DNA of 39,487 nt from Erysipelotrichia bacterium (GTDB taxonomy: Bacteria > Bacillota_I > Bacilli_A > Erysipelotrichales > Erysipelotrichaceae), in assembly GCA_012799935.1 (NCBI GenBank), contig JAAZKG010000006.1, forward strand, positions 1-39,487, in the 5' to 3' direction. The notes beneath the pieces were generated by a model that was given only the letters and a program-made list of their open reading frames with translations, was not told where the DNA came from and ran no database searches. Of the stretch, positions 24,587 through 32,451 are shown in pieces. The translations under genes were made by a program, and so were the position numbers. How positions within the stretch are numbered: the first letter of the stretch is position 1; the number at the start of each line of letters is the position of its first letter.

Positions 24587-25351
24587 ATGGGAAAAATTAT
24601 TGCATTAGCCAACCAAAAAGGTGGCGTTGGAAAAACTACAACAAGCATCAACCTTTCTGCAGGTTTAGCATATTTAGGCAAAAAAGTTTTATTAGTGGAT
24701 TTAGACCCGCAAGCTAACTCAACTCAAGGAGTTGGAGCTAGAAATTCTATAAAATATAGCACTTATGATTTGCTGCTTAAAGACGTTGAAACTGAAAAAG
24801 GAATTATTTCTCTTAAAATTCCACCAATTGATTTAATTCCTGCCACCATAGATTTAGCAGGAAGTGATATAGAAATGGCGAATTACCAAGAAGGTAGAGA
24901 AAGATTATTAAAAAATAAGCTAGAGCCTATTAGGCATAACTATGATTTTATAATCATTGACTGTCCACCTTCACTAGGATTATTAAATACCAATGCTTTA
25001 ACTGCTGCTGATTCTGTAATTATCCCTGTACAATGCGAATACTATGCCTTAGAAGGATTAACTCAGCTTCTTTCAACAATTAGACTGGTTCAAAAACTTT
25101 ACAACCCTCATTTGTATATTGAAGGTGTCTTATTGACTATGTTTGATGGAAGAACTAATTTATCTATTGAAGTTCAACAAGAAGTTAGAAAATATTTTAA
25201 AGAAAGAGTTTATCGTTCTTATATTCCTAGAAATGTTCGTTTATCAGAAGCTCCTTCTTATGGAAAGAGCATCTTTGAACATGATATTAAATCTGATGGA
25301 GCTAGAGCATATGCTGCTTTAGCTAAGGAAGTTATTACTAAAAACTCATAA
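24587..25351 (+). CDS. parA: Chromosome-partitioning ATPase ParA (Soj)
   Basis: 254 residues from the ATG at 24587 (GAGG about 9 nt upstream); a TTG fifteen bases earlier overlaps that SD. Deviant Walker A 'KGGVGKTTTSINLSAGL' (about residues 10-26), Walker A' 'LLVDLDPQANSTQGVG', and Walker B 'DFIIIDCPPSLGLL' are complete. It is the short Soj form with no N-terminal helix-turn-helix. With ParB it segregates origins and influences DnaA. It lies between noc and parB. Confidence 0.97.
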   Translation: MGKIIALANQKGGVGKTTTSINLSAGLAYLGKKVLLVDLDPQANSTQGVGARNSIKYSTYDLLLKDVETEKGIISLKIPPIDLIPATIDLAGSDIEMANYQEGRERLLKNKLEPIRHNYDFIIIDCPPSLGLLNTNALTAADSVIIPVQCEYYALEGLTQLLSTIRLVQKLYNPHLYIEGVLLTMFDGRTNLSIEVQQEVRKYFKERVYRSYIPRNVRLSEAPSYGKSIFEHDIKSDGARAYAALAKEVITKNS

Positions 25352-25362
25352 GGAGGTAAAAG

Positions 25363-26238
25363 ATGGCAAAGAAAAAAGAAAACAAAGAACGTTTAGGAAC
25401 TGGTTTGGCTGCTATTTTTGGCGATGATGTTATATCAGTCATTGATGAGATACAAAACAGTGCTAGAGCTGATGAGTATGGTCGTAGAGCCAGTTTGAAA
25501 TTAACTGATATTCGTTCTAATCCATATCAACCAAGAAAAGTTTTTGACCAGGAAAAATTGGAAGAACTTGCTCAATCAATTAGAGAAACTGGTGTTTTTA
25601 CTCCTATCTTAGTAAGAGAGGCAACTGGAGGGTATGAATTAATTGCCGGAGAAAGAAGAGTTAAAGCTTCTGTTTTAGCTGGGAAAGAAGAAATACCAGC
25701 TATTATCATGGATTTCAATGATACTCAAATGATGGAAATTTCTTTATTAGAAAATATTCAAAGAGAAGACCTAAATGTACTAGAAGAAGCAAGTGGCTAT
25801 AAAAAATTAATCAAAGCTCTTGGTTATACTCAGGAACAACTGGCTAATAGAATTGGCAAAAGTAGAGAGCATGTTTCTAATACTTTAAGATTATTAAAAC
25901 TTCCTAAGGATGTTCAAAAATTAGTCGAAGAAAATAAATTATCAATGGGACATGTAAAATGTTTACTTACACTAGATGATAAAATCATTAGTGAAATCGC
26001 ACATAAAGCTGTTAGCGAAGGATTATCAGTAAGACAGGTTGAGGCTTTAGCATCAGATAAAAAGGCTTCTAAACCTGTTAAAACAAAGGCAGAAGACCCA
26101 TATTTAGTAGATTTACAAAATTCTCTACAAAGAAAATTTGGTTCAAAAGTAAAAATTACCAAAAACTCAATTAACATCTTTTACCAAGATAAAGATGAGT
26201 TGAATAGACTGTTAGAATTGTTGGATATTATTGATTAA
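25363..26238 (+). CDS. parB: Chromosome-partitioning protein ParB (Spo0J)
   Basis: 291 residues. N-terminal 'RLGTGLAAIFGDD' ParA-interacting segment (Lys/Arg plus LGxGL), CTP-binding 'GYELIAGERRVKAS', 'SLLENIQREDLNVLEEA', and the parS-reading helix-turn-helix 'QLANRIGKSREHVSNTLRLL' with the ParB-type Arg, Thr and (in 'LSMGHVK') Gly at the specificity positions that differ in Noc. It is a CTPase clamp that loads at parS. SD AGGAGG. No convincing parS palindrome was found in the window. Confidence 0.97.
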   Translation: MAKKKENKERLGTGLAAIFGDDVISVIDEIQNSARADEYGRRASLKLTDIRSNPYQPRKVFDQEKLEELAQSIRETGVFTPILVREATGGYELIAGERRVKASVLAGKEEIPAIIMDFNDTQMMEISLLENIQREDLNVLEEASGYKKLIKALGYTQEQLANRIGKSREHVSNTLRLLKLPKDVQKLVEENKLSMGHVKCLLTLDDKIISEIAHKAVSEGLSVRQVEALASDKKASKPVKTKAEDPYLVDLQNSLQRKFGSKVKITKNSINIFYQDKDELNRLLELLDIID

Positions 26239-26264
26239 CCCCTCATTGTTGAAGGGGTTTTTGT
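26237..26264 (+). terminator. Rho-independent terminator of the par operon
   Basis: AACCCCT (26237-26243) and AGGGGTT (26253-26259) with a 9-nt loop, followed by TTTTG. It overlaps the parB stop codon. Confidence 0.85.
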
Positions 26265-26269
26265 ATATT
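26264..26269 (+). promoter_or_regulatory. -10-like element directly before the SRAP gene
   Basis: TATATT ends 6 nt before the ATG at 26276; transcription would start on or next to the A of the start codon. No good -35 is present. Confidence 0.3.
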
Positions 26270-26275
26270 AATATT

Positions 26276-26839
26276 ATGTGTGGTAGATACTATTTTGATG
26301 AAAGCATCGATATTTCTAAAATCCTACAAATACTAGAAAAGAAATATAATCAAGATACTTTAGATTTATTATCAACTGGTGAGATCTTTCCTTCTAATAT
26401 ATCTTTGGTATTTGCTAATAATGATTATCAATTAATGAAGTGGGGTTATTCATTAAACAAGAGAAATTTAATTAATACTAGAATTGAAACCATAAGAGAT
26501 ACTAATATTTATAATAAAGACTATCAAGATCATAAATGTGTTATTATTGCCTCAGGGTTTTATGAATGGGATAAACATAAAAAAAGACACTATCTTCATA
26601 CCAATGAAGACATTATTTACTTCGCTGGCATCTATCAAATAGATAGTCCCATCTATAACTATTCCATCATTACCACTGAAGCAAGTTCAACTAGAAACAT
26701 TCATAATCGTGTTCCTATTGTATTAAATAAAAATGAAGTTGATGATTATTTAAATGGTAAATACTCAATTGAGCAATTAATTGATTTACAGCCAGTATTC
26801 ATTAGCGAAACTGATTATGAGATTTTCTCTCTTTTTTAA
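26276..26839 (+). CDS. SRAP/HMCES abasic-site protein (YedK family)
   Basis: 187 residues starting at Met-Cys-Gly-Arg, the diagnostic SRAP N-terminus. After Met removal Cys2 becomes the terminal nucleophile that forms a stable thiazolidine crosslink with abasic sites in single-stranded DNA. The other active-site residues are present: Asn in 'INTRIET', Glu in 'ASGFYEWDKH' and His in 'NIHNRVPIVL'. The short length (E. coli YedK is 222) reflects compact loops. No SD precedes the ATG, which is 12 nt after the par terminator. It converges on pgsA. Confidence 0.94.
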   Translation: MCGRYYFDESIDISKILQILEKKYNQDTLDLLSTGEIFPSNISLVFANNDYQLMKWGYSLNKRNLINTRIETIRDTNIYNKDYQDHKCVIIASGFYEWDKHKKRHYLHTNEDIIYFAGIYQIDSPIYNYSIITTEASSTRNIHNRVPIVLNKNEVDDYLNGKYSIEQLIDLQPVFISETDYEIFSLF

Positions 26840-26862
26840 AAATATTCGATTCTTCAAATAAT

Positions 26863-26896
26863 AAAGAGATAATTTTTTAAAACTATCTCTTTTATT
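26863..26896. terminator. Bidirectional terminator between SRAP gene and pgsA
   Basis: AAAGAGATA (26863-26871) pairs with TATCTCTTT (26884-26892), with T-rich flanks on both sides of this convergent pair. Confidence 0.7.
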
Positions 26897-26914
26897 TCAT
26901 TTAATTAATGTTTT

Positions 26915-27442
26915 TTATGTGCCTTTATCTTTTAAAAGTATTGAGTGATTATATATTTCGTATAAAACAGCCATCAAAGAAATTGTTGCTGCTATCCAGC
27001 AATAGCTATTGGCAAATTCAGTATTTATTATAAATGGTATCCCAAAAAGGCCTACTGAAGTCATTTTATTTAACAGGCTGTGAGTTGAAGAAAGTTCTCC
27101 AAATTTGAAAGCAAAATACAAATAATCAAATAATCTTAGCATCACTACTACTGTTACCAAAATCCAAATCTTTTTTGAGAGCCTAGCCCATAAAAGAGGC
27201 ATAAGTTTAATTATTGTTACTGTATAATATACAAAATCTGCTGCAGTATCCAACTTTGAACCTAATACACTTTCAGCATTTAATTTTCTAGCTAAATAAC
27301 CATCTAGAATATCGCTAAAACCTGTAAAAGCATAAATGAAAAGAAAAACATCAGTATTTATATCTAATGGCAGTAAGATAATAGTTCCAATGATTCTTAA
27401 AATTGTAACAAAATTTGGAATATGCCTTTTAATATTTTTCAT
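26915..27442 (-). CDS. CDP-alcohol phosphatidyltransferase (PgsA-like)
   Basis: 175 residues with several membrane helices. The active-site motif DG-x2-AR-x8-G-x3-D-x3-D is complete in 'DGYLARKLNAESVLGSKLD' plus 'TAAD' (about residues 46-68). The family uses CDP-diacylglycerol and an alcohol such as glycerol-3-phosphate to make phospholipid headgroups. The start fits: 'NFVTILRIIGTIILLP' aligns with the usual 'PN.lTllRi...p' opening. There is no SD. A consensus extended -10 lies so close that the mRNA may begin at the ATG. Exact alcohol substrate (PgsA versus cardiolipin-type) is not decided by sequence. Confidence 0.9.
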   Translation of the reverse strand: MKNIKRHIPNFVTILRIIGTIILLPLDINTDVFLFIYAFTGFSDILDGYLARKLNAESVLGSKLDTAADFVYYTVTIIKLMPLLWARLSKKIWILVTVVVMLRLFDYLYFAFKFGELSSTHSLLNKMTSVGLFGIPFIINTEFANSYCWIAATISLMAVLYEIYNHSILLKDKGT

Positions 27443-27448
27443 ACTAAT

Positions 27449-27457
27449 ATTATAGCA
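27449..27457 (-). promoter_or_regulatory. Extended -10 promoter abutting pgsA
   Basis: TGCTATAAT (TG-C-TATAAT), a perfect extended -10. Only 6 nt separate it from the ATG at 27442, so the predicted start is the first base of the start codon. Confidence 0.6.
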
Positions 27458-27510
27458 AATTAAACTGATTGTGCACGAAAAAACAAACCAAAAATTAAAG
27501 CAATTCTTTT

Positions 27511-28329
27511 TTAATATGACAAGATTTCGTAACCATCTTCAGTTACTAAAACCATATGTTCCCATTGAGCCGAAGGTCTTTTGTCTTTAGTGTAAGCAGT
27601 CCATCCATCGATTGTCGAAATTCTAATGGCACTTTTTTTCATATTAAGCATTGGTTCAATGGTAAAAATCATCCCTGGCGCTAATATCATACCACTATTC
27701 TTTTTCCCATAATGGAAAACAAATGGTTCTTCATGAAATTCTAAACCAATACCGTGTCCACCAAAATCTCTTACAACTTTGTAGCCATTTTTTAAAGCAT
27801 GTCGTTCAATGTAATAACCAATATCTCCCAAGTAACCATAAGGTTTAACTTGTTCAAGTCCAATTTCTAAGCATTCTTTACAAACCCTAACAAGTCTTTC
27901 TTTTTCAGGAGTTGTTTGACCAATAATAAACATTCTACTAGCATCTGAATAATAACCGTTGTAGATTGTTGATACATCGACATTGACAATCATTCCTTCT
28001 TTTAAAACCGTATTTTTATTAGGAATTCCATGACAAACAACATCATCTATTGATACACAGACATGCTTTGGAAAGCCACCATATTTGTATGGTGCACAAA
28101 TTGCTCCTTGTGATTCAGTGTATTCTTTAACCCAATTATTTATTTGTTCAGTTGTAATTCCTTCCTTTATTCTTTCAGCAACATAATCTAATACTGCTGT
28201 ATTTATTTTGGCACTTTCTCTAATGCCTTGAATTTGTTCTTCTGTTTTAATTAGTTCATCTCTAGGTACATTTAAATGACCTTCTTCTCTGAGCTGCTGT
28301 AGTTTTTTTAAAACCTTTTCTCTATTCAT
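27511..28329 (-). CDS. map: Methionine aminopeptidase, type I
   Basis: 272 residues, slightly longer than the usual ~250 owing to an N-terminal helical, charged extension (about 1-24). It removes initiator Met from new proteins. The five metal ligands are visible in order: Asp in 'IVNVDVSTI', Asp in 'YYSDASR', His in 'DFGGHGIGLEFHE', Glu in 'FTIEPML' and Glu in 'SAQWEHMV'. 'PKHVCVSIDDVVCHGIP' contributes the substrate His. GAGG lies 9 nt upstream. It overlaps the stop of the preceding repeat membrane protein by 8 nt, so it is in that operon. Confidence 0.97.
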   Translation of the reverse strand: MNREKVLKKLQQLREEGHLNVPRDELIKTEEQIQGIRESAKINTAVLDYVAERIKEGITTEQINNWVKEYTESQGAICAPYKYGGFPKHVCVSIDDVVCHGIPNKNTVLKEGMIVNVDVSTIYNGYYSDASRMFIIGQTTPEKERLVRVCKECLEIGLEQVKPYGYLGDIGYYIERHALKNGYKVVRDFGGHGIGLEFHEEPFVFHYGKKNSGMILAPGMIFTIEPMLNMKKSAIRISTIDGWTAYTKDKRPSAQWEHMVLVTEDGYEILSY

Positions 28330-29122
28330 TAGCAGGCTCCTCTATGTAGTAAGAACCATTAACTCCAAAAAGTGTAACTCCCCTTTTAATATTGCCAGTG
28401 ATTAAATTAGGTTCACCTTTTATAACTAAATCATCCACAATATAGACGCCTTTTGAAATTTTATAATCAGCAGCTGATGGAACAATTGTCGTCAAACCAT
28501 TATAAGTTGGAATTGTTCCAGTAATTAATTGTCCATTAACATATGCTGTATATCCTTTTAGAATATCTGCTTCTGTCGCTGTTGCATTTGTGGTGTCGAT
28601 ATCTTTCATTGTTCCAGCAACTAATTGTCCACGAATATATGCTGTTTTTCCTTCTTTGATATCAGCTGCTGTTGCGGTACAACCAGTTGTCAACATATAA
28701 CCATTTTGTTCATATGCTGTTTTAATATCTGCTGCCATTTTATTTTTAAAGACGAAAAATGAAATAGTTGCTCCAACAAGCACGCATATTAATCCTAAGG
28801 TAAAAGCATTTTTGAAATAGCTTGGTGTAACGTATTCGTATTCGTCGTCAGCATCATAATATTCTTCGTATTCTTCGGTCTTTTCAGGTTCTATTTTTTC
28901 TTCTTTAGCCAAAGGTGCCATTTCTTCAACAACTTCTTCAGTTTTTTCTTCAATTGTTTTTTCTAATATTTCCTCATTTTCAGTTGAATATATTTGGACT
29001 CCAAACTTTTCTCTAACATCATCAATTTCTCTGGTTTCTTCACTTGAAAGTACACGATAGTTTTTAGCCTCATCGTTTTCAACTTTTTTAGCAACATTTC
29101 TTCCTTTTTTAAAAAATCTCAT
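28322..29122 (-). CDS. Single-pass membrane protein with acidic cytoplasmic domain and outer repeat module
   Basis: 266 residues. Residues 1-100 are cytoplasmic and unusually rich in Glu/Asp ('DAD-DEY' tract before the helix). One membrane helix follows at about 106-126 (FTLGLICVLVGATISFFVF). The outer region has two copies of 'ATA..DI..GKTAY(I/V).GQL(V/I).GT' (about 148-198) and ends with 'DLVIKGEPNLITGNIKRGV' plus 'TLFGVNGSY'. These ~24-residue repeats are known in phage tail and surface proteins; function here is unknown. It is a paralogue of the next gene upstream and overlaps map. SD AGGAGG. Confidence 0.85.
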   Translation of the reverse strand: MRFFKKGRNVAKKVENDEAKNYRVLSSEETREIDDVREKFGVQIYSTENEEILEKTIEEKTEEVVEEMAPLAKEEKIEPEKTEEYEEYYDADDEYEYVTPSYFKNAFTLGLICVLVGATISFFVFKNKMAADIKTAYEQNGYMLTTGCTATAADIKEGKTAYIRGQLVAGTMKDIDTTNATATEADILKGYTAYVNGQLITGTIPTYNGLTTIVPSAADYKISKGVYIVDDLVIKGEPNLITGNIKRGVTLFGVNGSYYIEEPANE

Positions 29123-29133
29123 ATTGCTACCTC

Positions 29134-29643
29134 CTAATGTCCATCATAAGTTCCAACAATGTTGAAAATCATGACACCTTTTTTAATATTTTTAGGCAAT
29201 AAGTTACTATCCCCTTTGACTATTAAGTCACTGCTCAAATACCCCCCACCTTCAAATGAAATTGGTCTACCAGTAGGAGAAATTGTTCTGCCAGAAATTT
29301 TAGGAAGTGTACCAACTACTAACTCTCCGTTAACATATGCTGTTTTACCTTGCAAAATTACATTTGAAGTAGCTGTTGCTCCACTGGTATCAAAAACAAC
29401 CGCTGTACCATTTAAAAGTTCTCCATTAGAATAAGCTGTTTTACCAAGCGCAATATCTTCTGGAGTAGCTGTTGCATCAGTTGTTAAGACATATCCTTCA
29501 TCAAGCATTTCATTTAAAACTGTTTTCTCTAAAATAATATGAGTCAAATAATAGCCACCACTTATTCCTAACAAAAGCGCTGAAACAGCAATAGTTATCA
29601 TTCCAATAATAATCTTTTTATTCGCGAATTCTAAAGCATCCAT
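29134..29643 (-). CDS. Small single-pass membrane protein with the same outer repeat module
   Basis: 169 residues from the ATG at 29643 (GGAGAG about 8 nt upstream). A short N-terminus is followed by one membrane helix (about 10-35, IIIGMITIAVSALLLGISGG). The outer part has two repeats 'DATATPEDIALGKTAYSNGE' and 'ATATSNVILQGKTAYVNGEL', then a Pro/Gly segment and the closing module 'DLIVKGDSNLLPKNIKKGV' plus 'MIFNIVGTYDGH'. It lacks the acidic cytoplasmic domain of its neighbour. The two genes are 11 nt apart and clearly derive from a duplication. Function unknown. Confidence 0.82.
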   Translation of the reverse strand: MDALEFANKKIIIGMITIAVSALLLGISGGYYLTHIILEKTVLNEMLDEGYVLTTDATATPEDIALGKTAYSNGELLNGTAVVFDTSGATATSNVILQGKTAYVNGELVVGTLPKISGRTISPTGRPISFEGGGYLSSDLIVKGDSNLLPKNIKKGVMIFNIVGTYDGH

Positions 29644-29723
29644 AAATAACACTCTCCTTGCAGGTTTAATTATAATACAATTAGTTTAAAAAATGAATAA
29701 ATCCCATTTAATCACATAATCAC

Positions 29724-29749
29724 AAGAAAAACGGCTTTAAATAGCCGTT
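29724..29749 (-). terminator. Rho-independent terminator of the P-loop/CYTH gene
   Basis: Minus strand AACGGCT (29749-29743), loop ATTTAA, AGCCGTT (29736-29730) then TTTCTTG, directly after the stop at 29762. Confidence 0.85.
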
Positions 29750-29761
29750 ATTTTCATTAAC

Positions 29762-30862
29762 CTAAAATTTTTGTGATTTAGCTAAATAATAGTTTTTATA
29801 ATTTATATCATCTGTCACATCTTTAATAACATTGAAATATTCTGGAATAATTACTTCCTCATTTTCACTTGGAATTTGAACACTCAATAATGCTTTGGTT
29901 TTATCAAAGGCAAAGATATCCAACTTAAAGAAACGACTTTTTTCAATAAAACCATATCTTTCTTTATCCACGATATTTAATTGATGGTTAATTTCAACCG
30001 AATAATCTGTATATTGTTTTTCTGAGATAATCCTATCTCTTTTTATTCTAGTATTGGGAGTTAATTGAGTTGCTTCGGAATAATAGAAAATTGTATTGCC
30101 ATCTTTTTCTCTTCTTCGAATTCTCTTTTCAATTCCTTCAGGTGATTTAAGATAATGTTGAAGAATATGAACATAAGAAACATTAGTTTCACTTTTAACT
30201 TTTTCAATTATTTCATCATTTATTTCTACTAAATATTTTTTAAATATTTCAATTGGTTTTTCATCACCTAAATAGGTGAAGACTGCTTGAATTGCTTTTC
30301 TAAGCTTTACTTCAAAATCAGTTTCATTAGTAATAACTACTCTGTTAGGATGAGCTGACCAACTTTTTAAAATTGTATCATCAACTTTTCTAGCATCCTC
30401 AATAGATTCATATCTAGCTGCGTTATTAGAAAGAGTATAAGCTTCTTCGGCGCCTTTAGCACTAGTTACTAAATGCATTACTAAATCATATCTATCAAGT
30501 ATCTGTTGTTCATTTAAATTAAATCCTTTTAATATTTCAGCAAACTCGTTTTCTGAAACATAACCTTTATTATCTAAAATACCTCTATCAATAAAGACTA
30601 ATACTTTTTCTCCTTCAATTTCTTCAGCTGCTTGATTGCATAATTCTTCCTTTTTTAACTGTAAAGCAATGCAATACTTTTGAAATTGATACATTCCCAT
30701 AGTTGCTGGTGAAATACCACCTGAGATTAAATCGGTAGCTGATTCATTGGCAATTATTACACGATAACCCCTTTCAGCAAAAACTTCTTCTGCTCTACTC
30801 ATAAAAGTTGTTTTTCCACTACAAGGCCCACCTGTAAATACTATTCTCTTAATACTTTTCAT
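29762..30862 (-). CDS. P-loop NTPase fused to a CYTH-like domain (TTD14-type)
   Basis: 366 residues from the ATG at 30862 (AGGAG about 9 nt upstream). Residues 5-14 hold a Walker A 'GGPCSGKTTF' of an AAA_28 nucleoside-kinase-like ATPase, with 'NESATDLI' and 'VLVFIDRGILDNKGY' (Walker B-type Asp, Arg). From about 200 a CYTH-like tunnel domain begins: 'PIEIFKKYLVEI' resembles the ExExK opening, but the second Glu is Phe, and Arg-rich strands follow ('IEKRIRRREKDG', 'RIKRDRIISEKQYTDYS'). This architecture is that of Drosophila TTD14, which binds GTP and phosphatidic acid. The bacterial role is not established. It sits in the same direction as a lipid kinase. Confidence 0.85.
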   Translation of the reverse strand: MKSIKRIVFTGGPCSGKTTFMSRAEEVFAERGYRVIIANESATDLISGGISPATMGMYQFQKYCIALQLKKEELCNQAAEEIEGEKVLVFIDRGILDNKGYVSENEFAEILKGFNLNEQQILDRYDLVMHLVTSAKGAEEAYTLSNNAARYESIEDARKVDDTILKSWSAHPNRVVITNETDFEVKLRKAIQAVFTYLGDEKPIEIFKKYLVEINDEIIEKVKSETNVSYVHILQHYLKSPEGIEKRIRRREKDGNTIFYYSEATQLTPNTRIKRDRIISEKQYTDYSVEINHQLNIVDKERYGFIEKSRFFKLDIFAFDKTKALLSVQIPSENEEVIIPEYFNVIKDVTDDINYKNYYLAKSQKF

Positions 30863-30963
30863 CCGTTTTTCTCCTAACACTATCAATTTTATAACAAATC
30901 CCCATTATTTCAAGATAATCAGTCATCTGGATATTCATAGTAGTCTATTATCATTATATTTTT

Positions 30964-31854
30964 CTAATGCTCTTCACATATTATTTCTATCGCTTTTTCC
31001 ATAACTTCTATTTTTGCATTTTGTGGATCTCCCCCATATTCACCATCTAAAGTCCATGGTACTTGTTCATCAAAAATAAATTCTATGTTATTAGTTTTAA
31101 ATATTTTAACTAAATCATTATCCCCTTTACCAGAAACAAGATAGGTTGTTATATTGCTTAATTCAATCAAATCCTTTGGCGCTTTTACTAGTGTCACTTC
31201 AAAAAGACCATCATCTAATAATACATCTTGATTTGATAAATTATACAGACTTCCAACTGACAAAGTATTTGTTACCATACCAAAGATATATTCATCTTCA
31301 GAAATGCTATCATCTACTACTATTTTCACTTTGTAAGTTTTCATTGAAGTTAATGAATTTATTCCTTGCAAAAAATAAGCCACCTTGCCTAAAAGATTTT
31401 TCATTTCCTGAGTAGTAACATACGATACATCAGTAAACACCCCAAAAGCAGCCACATAAAGAAAATATTCATTATTAAATTTACCTATATCTATTTTCCT
31501 AGGTTTTCCTTTCATTGCTAATATTGCAGCCTTTTTCATATCTTTTGGCAAATCTAAGCTAGTCGCAAAGTCATTAACTGATCCTGCTGGAATATAACCT
31601 AAAGTTTTATTGTAGTTTGATTTTATCAATCCATTTATTACTTCATGTAAAGTGCCATCTCCACCAGAACAAATAATTTTGTCATATTTATTTGCTCGTT
31701 TTCTCACTATTTTATATGCTTCTTTAGCTTTTTGAGTAGCATGAACTGTCAATTTAACCTTTTTTTCACTACTAAAATAGTTGAGTATGCTCCACAAATT
31801 ATTTTTGATTTGTAGTTGACCTGCAACGGGGTTATAAATAAATAATATTTTCAT
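30964..31854 (-). CDS. Diacylglycerol kinase-like lipid kinase (DagK/YegS/BmrU family)
   Basis: 296 residues. The catalytic domain shows 'IYNPVAGQ', 'IICSGGDGTLHEVINGLI' (about 60-77, nucleotide/Mg site), and 'GYIPAGSVNDFATSLDLP' with the conserved N-D-F-A. The second domain has 'LLDDGLFEVTLV' and 'WTLDGEYGG', typical of the family. It phosphorylates a lipid such as diacylglycerol, recycling it to phosphatidic acid. SD GGGAGAG is close to the ATG. It diverges from the barnase gene. Confidence 0.93.
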   Translation of the reverse strand: MKILFIYNPVAGQLQIKNNLWSILNYFSSEKKVKLTVHATQKAKEAYKIVRKRANKYDKIICSGGDGTLHEVINGLIKSNYNKTLGYIPAGSVNDFATSLDLPKDMKKAAILAMKGKPRKIDIGKFNNEYFLYVAAFGVFTDVSYVTTQEMKNLLGKVAYFLQGINSLTSMKTYKVKIVVDDSISEDEYIFGMVTNTLSVGSLYNLSNQDVLLDDGLFEVTLVKAPKDLIELSNITTYLVSGKGDNDLVKIFKTNNIEFIFDEQVPWTLDGEYGGDPQNAKIEVMEKAIEIICEEH

Positions 31855-31895
31855 AATACTCTCCCTAGTTCTATTCTATTTCTTTTTTTTGCTTA

Positions 31896-31926
31896 TTACA
31901 AACTTTATCTCGATATATGATAAAAT
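31896..31926 (+). promoter_or_regulatory. Probable promoter of the barnase-barstar pair
   Basis: TTACAA (31896-31901), 19-nt spacer, TAAAAT (31921-31926) with extended TGA before it. It lies 32 nt upstream of the TTG start. Confidence 0.45.
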
Positions 31927-31957
31927 GTAAGAGATAGCTATTAGGAGGAAAAGTTTT

Positions 31958-32449
31958 TTGAAAAATTCAACAATAAAAAATTTAAAGAAAATTATTATCT
32001 TTGTTGTTGTTCTGTTTATTGTCTGGGGAGTATTTTGGCTTCAAAACAATTTTGATAAGTTTTTTGAAAAACCTAATATTCCAAAACAAACTCAAACATC
32101 AATTGATGAAAACCAAAGTTATTTTGACAAAGAAAATGTCGCCCTTTATATTCACACTTATGGGCACTTACCAAATAACTATGTAACTAAAAAAGAAGCA
32201 ACTGAAGCTGGTTGGAGTGGTGGTTCAATAGAAGAATATTTGCCTGGAAAAGCAATTGGGGGTGATGTTTTCTCTAATAGAGAAAAACTGCTTCCAATAA
32301 AAGATGGTCGTATCTATTATGAATGCGACATCGACACCAATGGTCAAAGTTCTCGAGGAGCAAAACGAATTGTTTTTTCTAACGATGGTCTAATTTATTA
32401 TACCGATGACCATTATGAATCATTTGAATTATTATATGGAGAAGAATAA
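31958..32449 (+). CDS. Barnase-type ribonuclease, apparently membrane-anchored
   Basis: 163 residues from a TTG start (AGGAGGA 8 nt upstream). Residues 11-29 form one strongly hydrophobic helix; a 25-residue Lys/Gln-rich linker follows, then a complete barnase domain (about 55-162): 'ALYIHTYGHLPNNYVTK', 'PGKAIGGDVFSNRE', 'GRIYYECDI', 'SSRGAKRIVFSNDGLIYYT', 'DDHYESF'. Catalytic residues map to Lys78, Glu122 (general base), Arg133, Arg137 and His152 (general acid). It cleaves RNA. No AXA-type cleavage site follows the helix, so it may stay tethered to the membrane, unlike secreted barnase. Its barstar partner starts 2 nt later. Confidence 0.93.
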   Translation: MKNSTIKNLKKIIIFVVVLFIVWGVFWLQNNFDKFFEKPNIPKQTQTSIDENQSYFDKENVALYIHTYGHLPNNYVTKKEATEAGWSGGSIEEYLPGKAIGGDVFSNREKLLPIKDGRIYYECDIDTNGQSSRGAKRIVFSNDGLIYYTDDHYESFELLYGEE

Positions 32450-32451
32450 CT

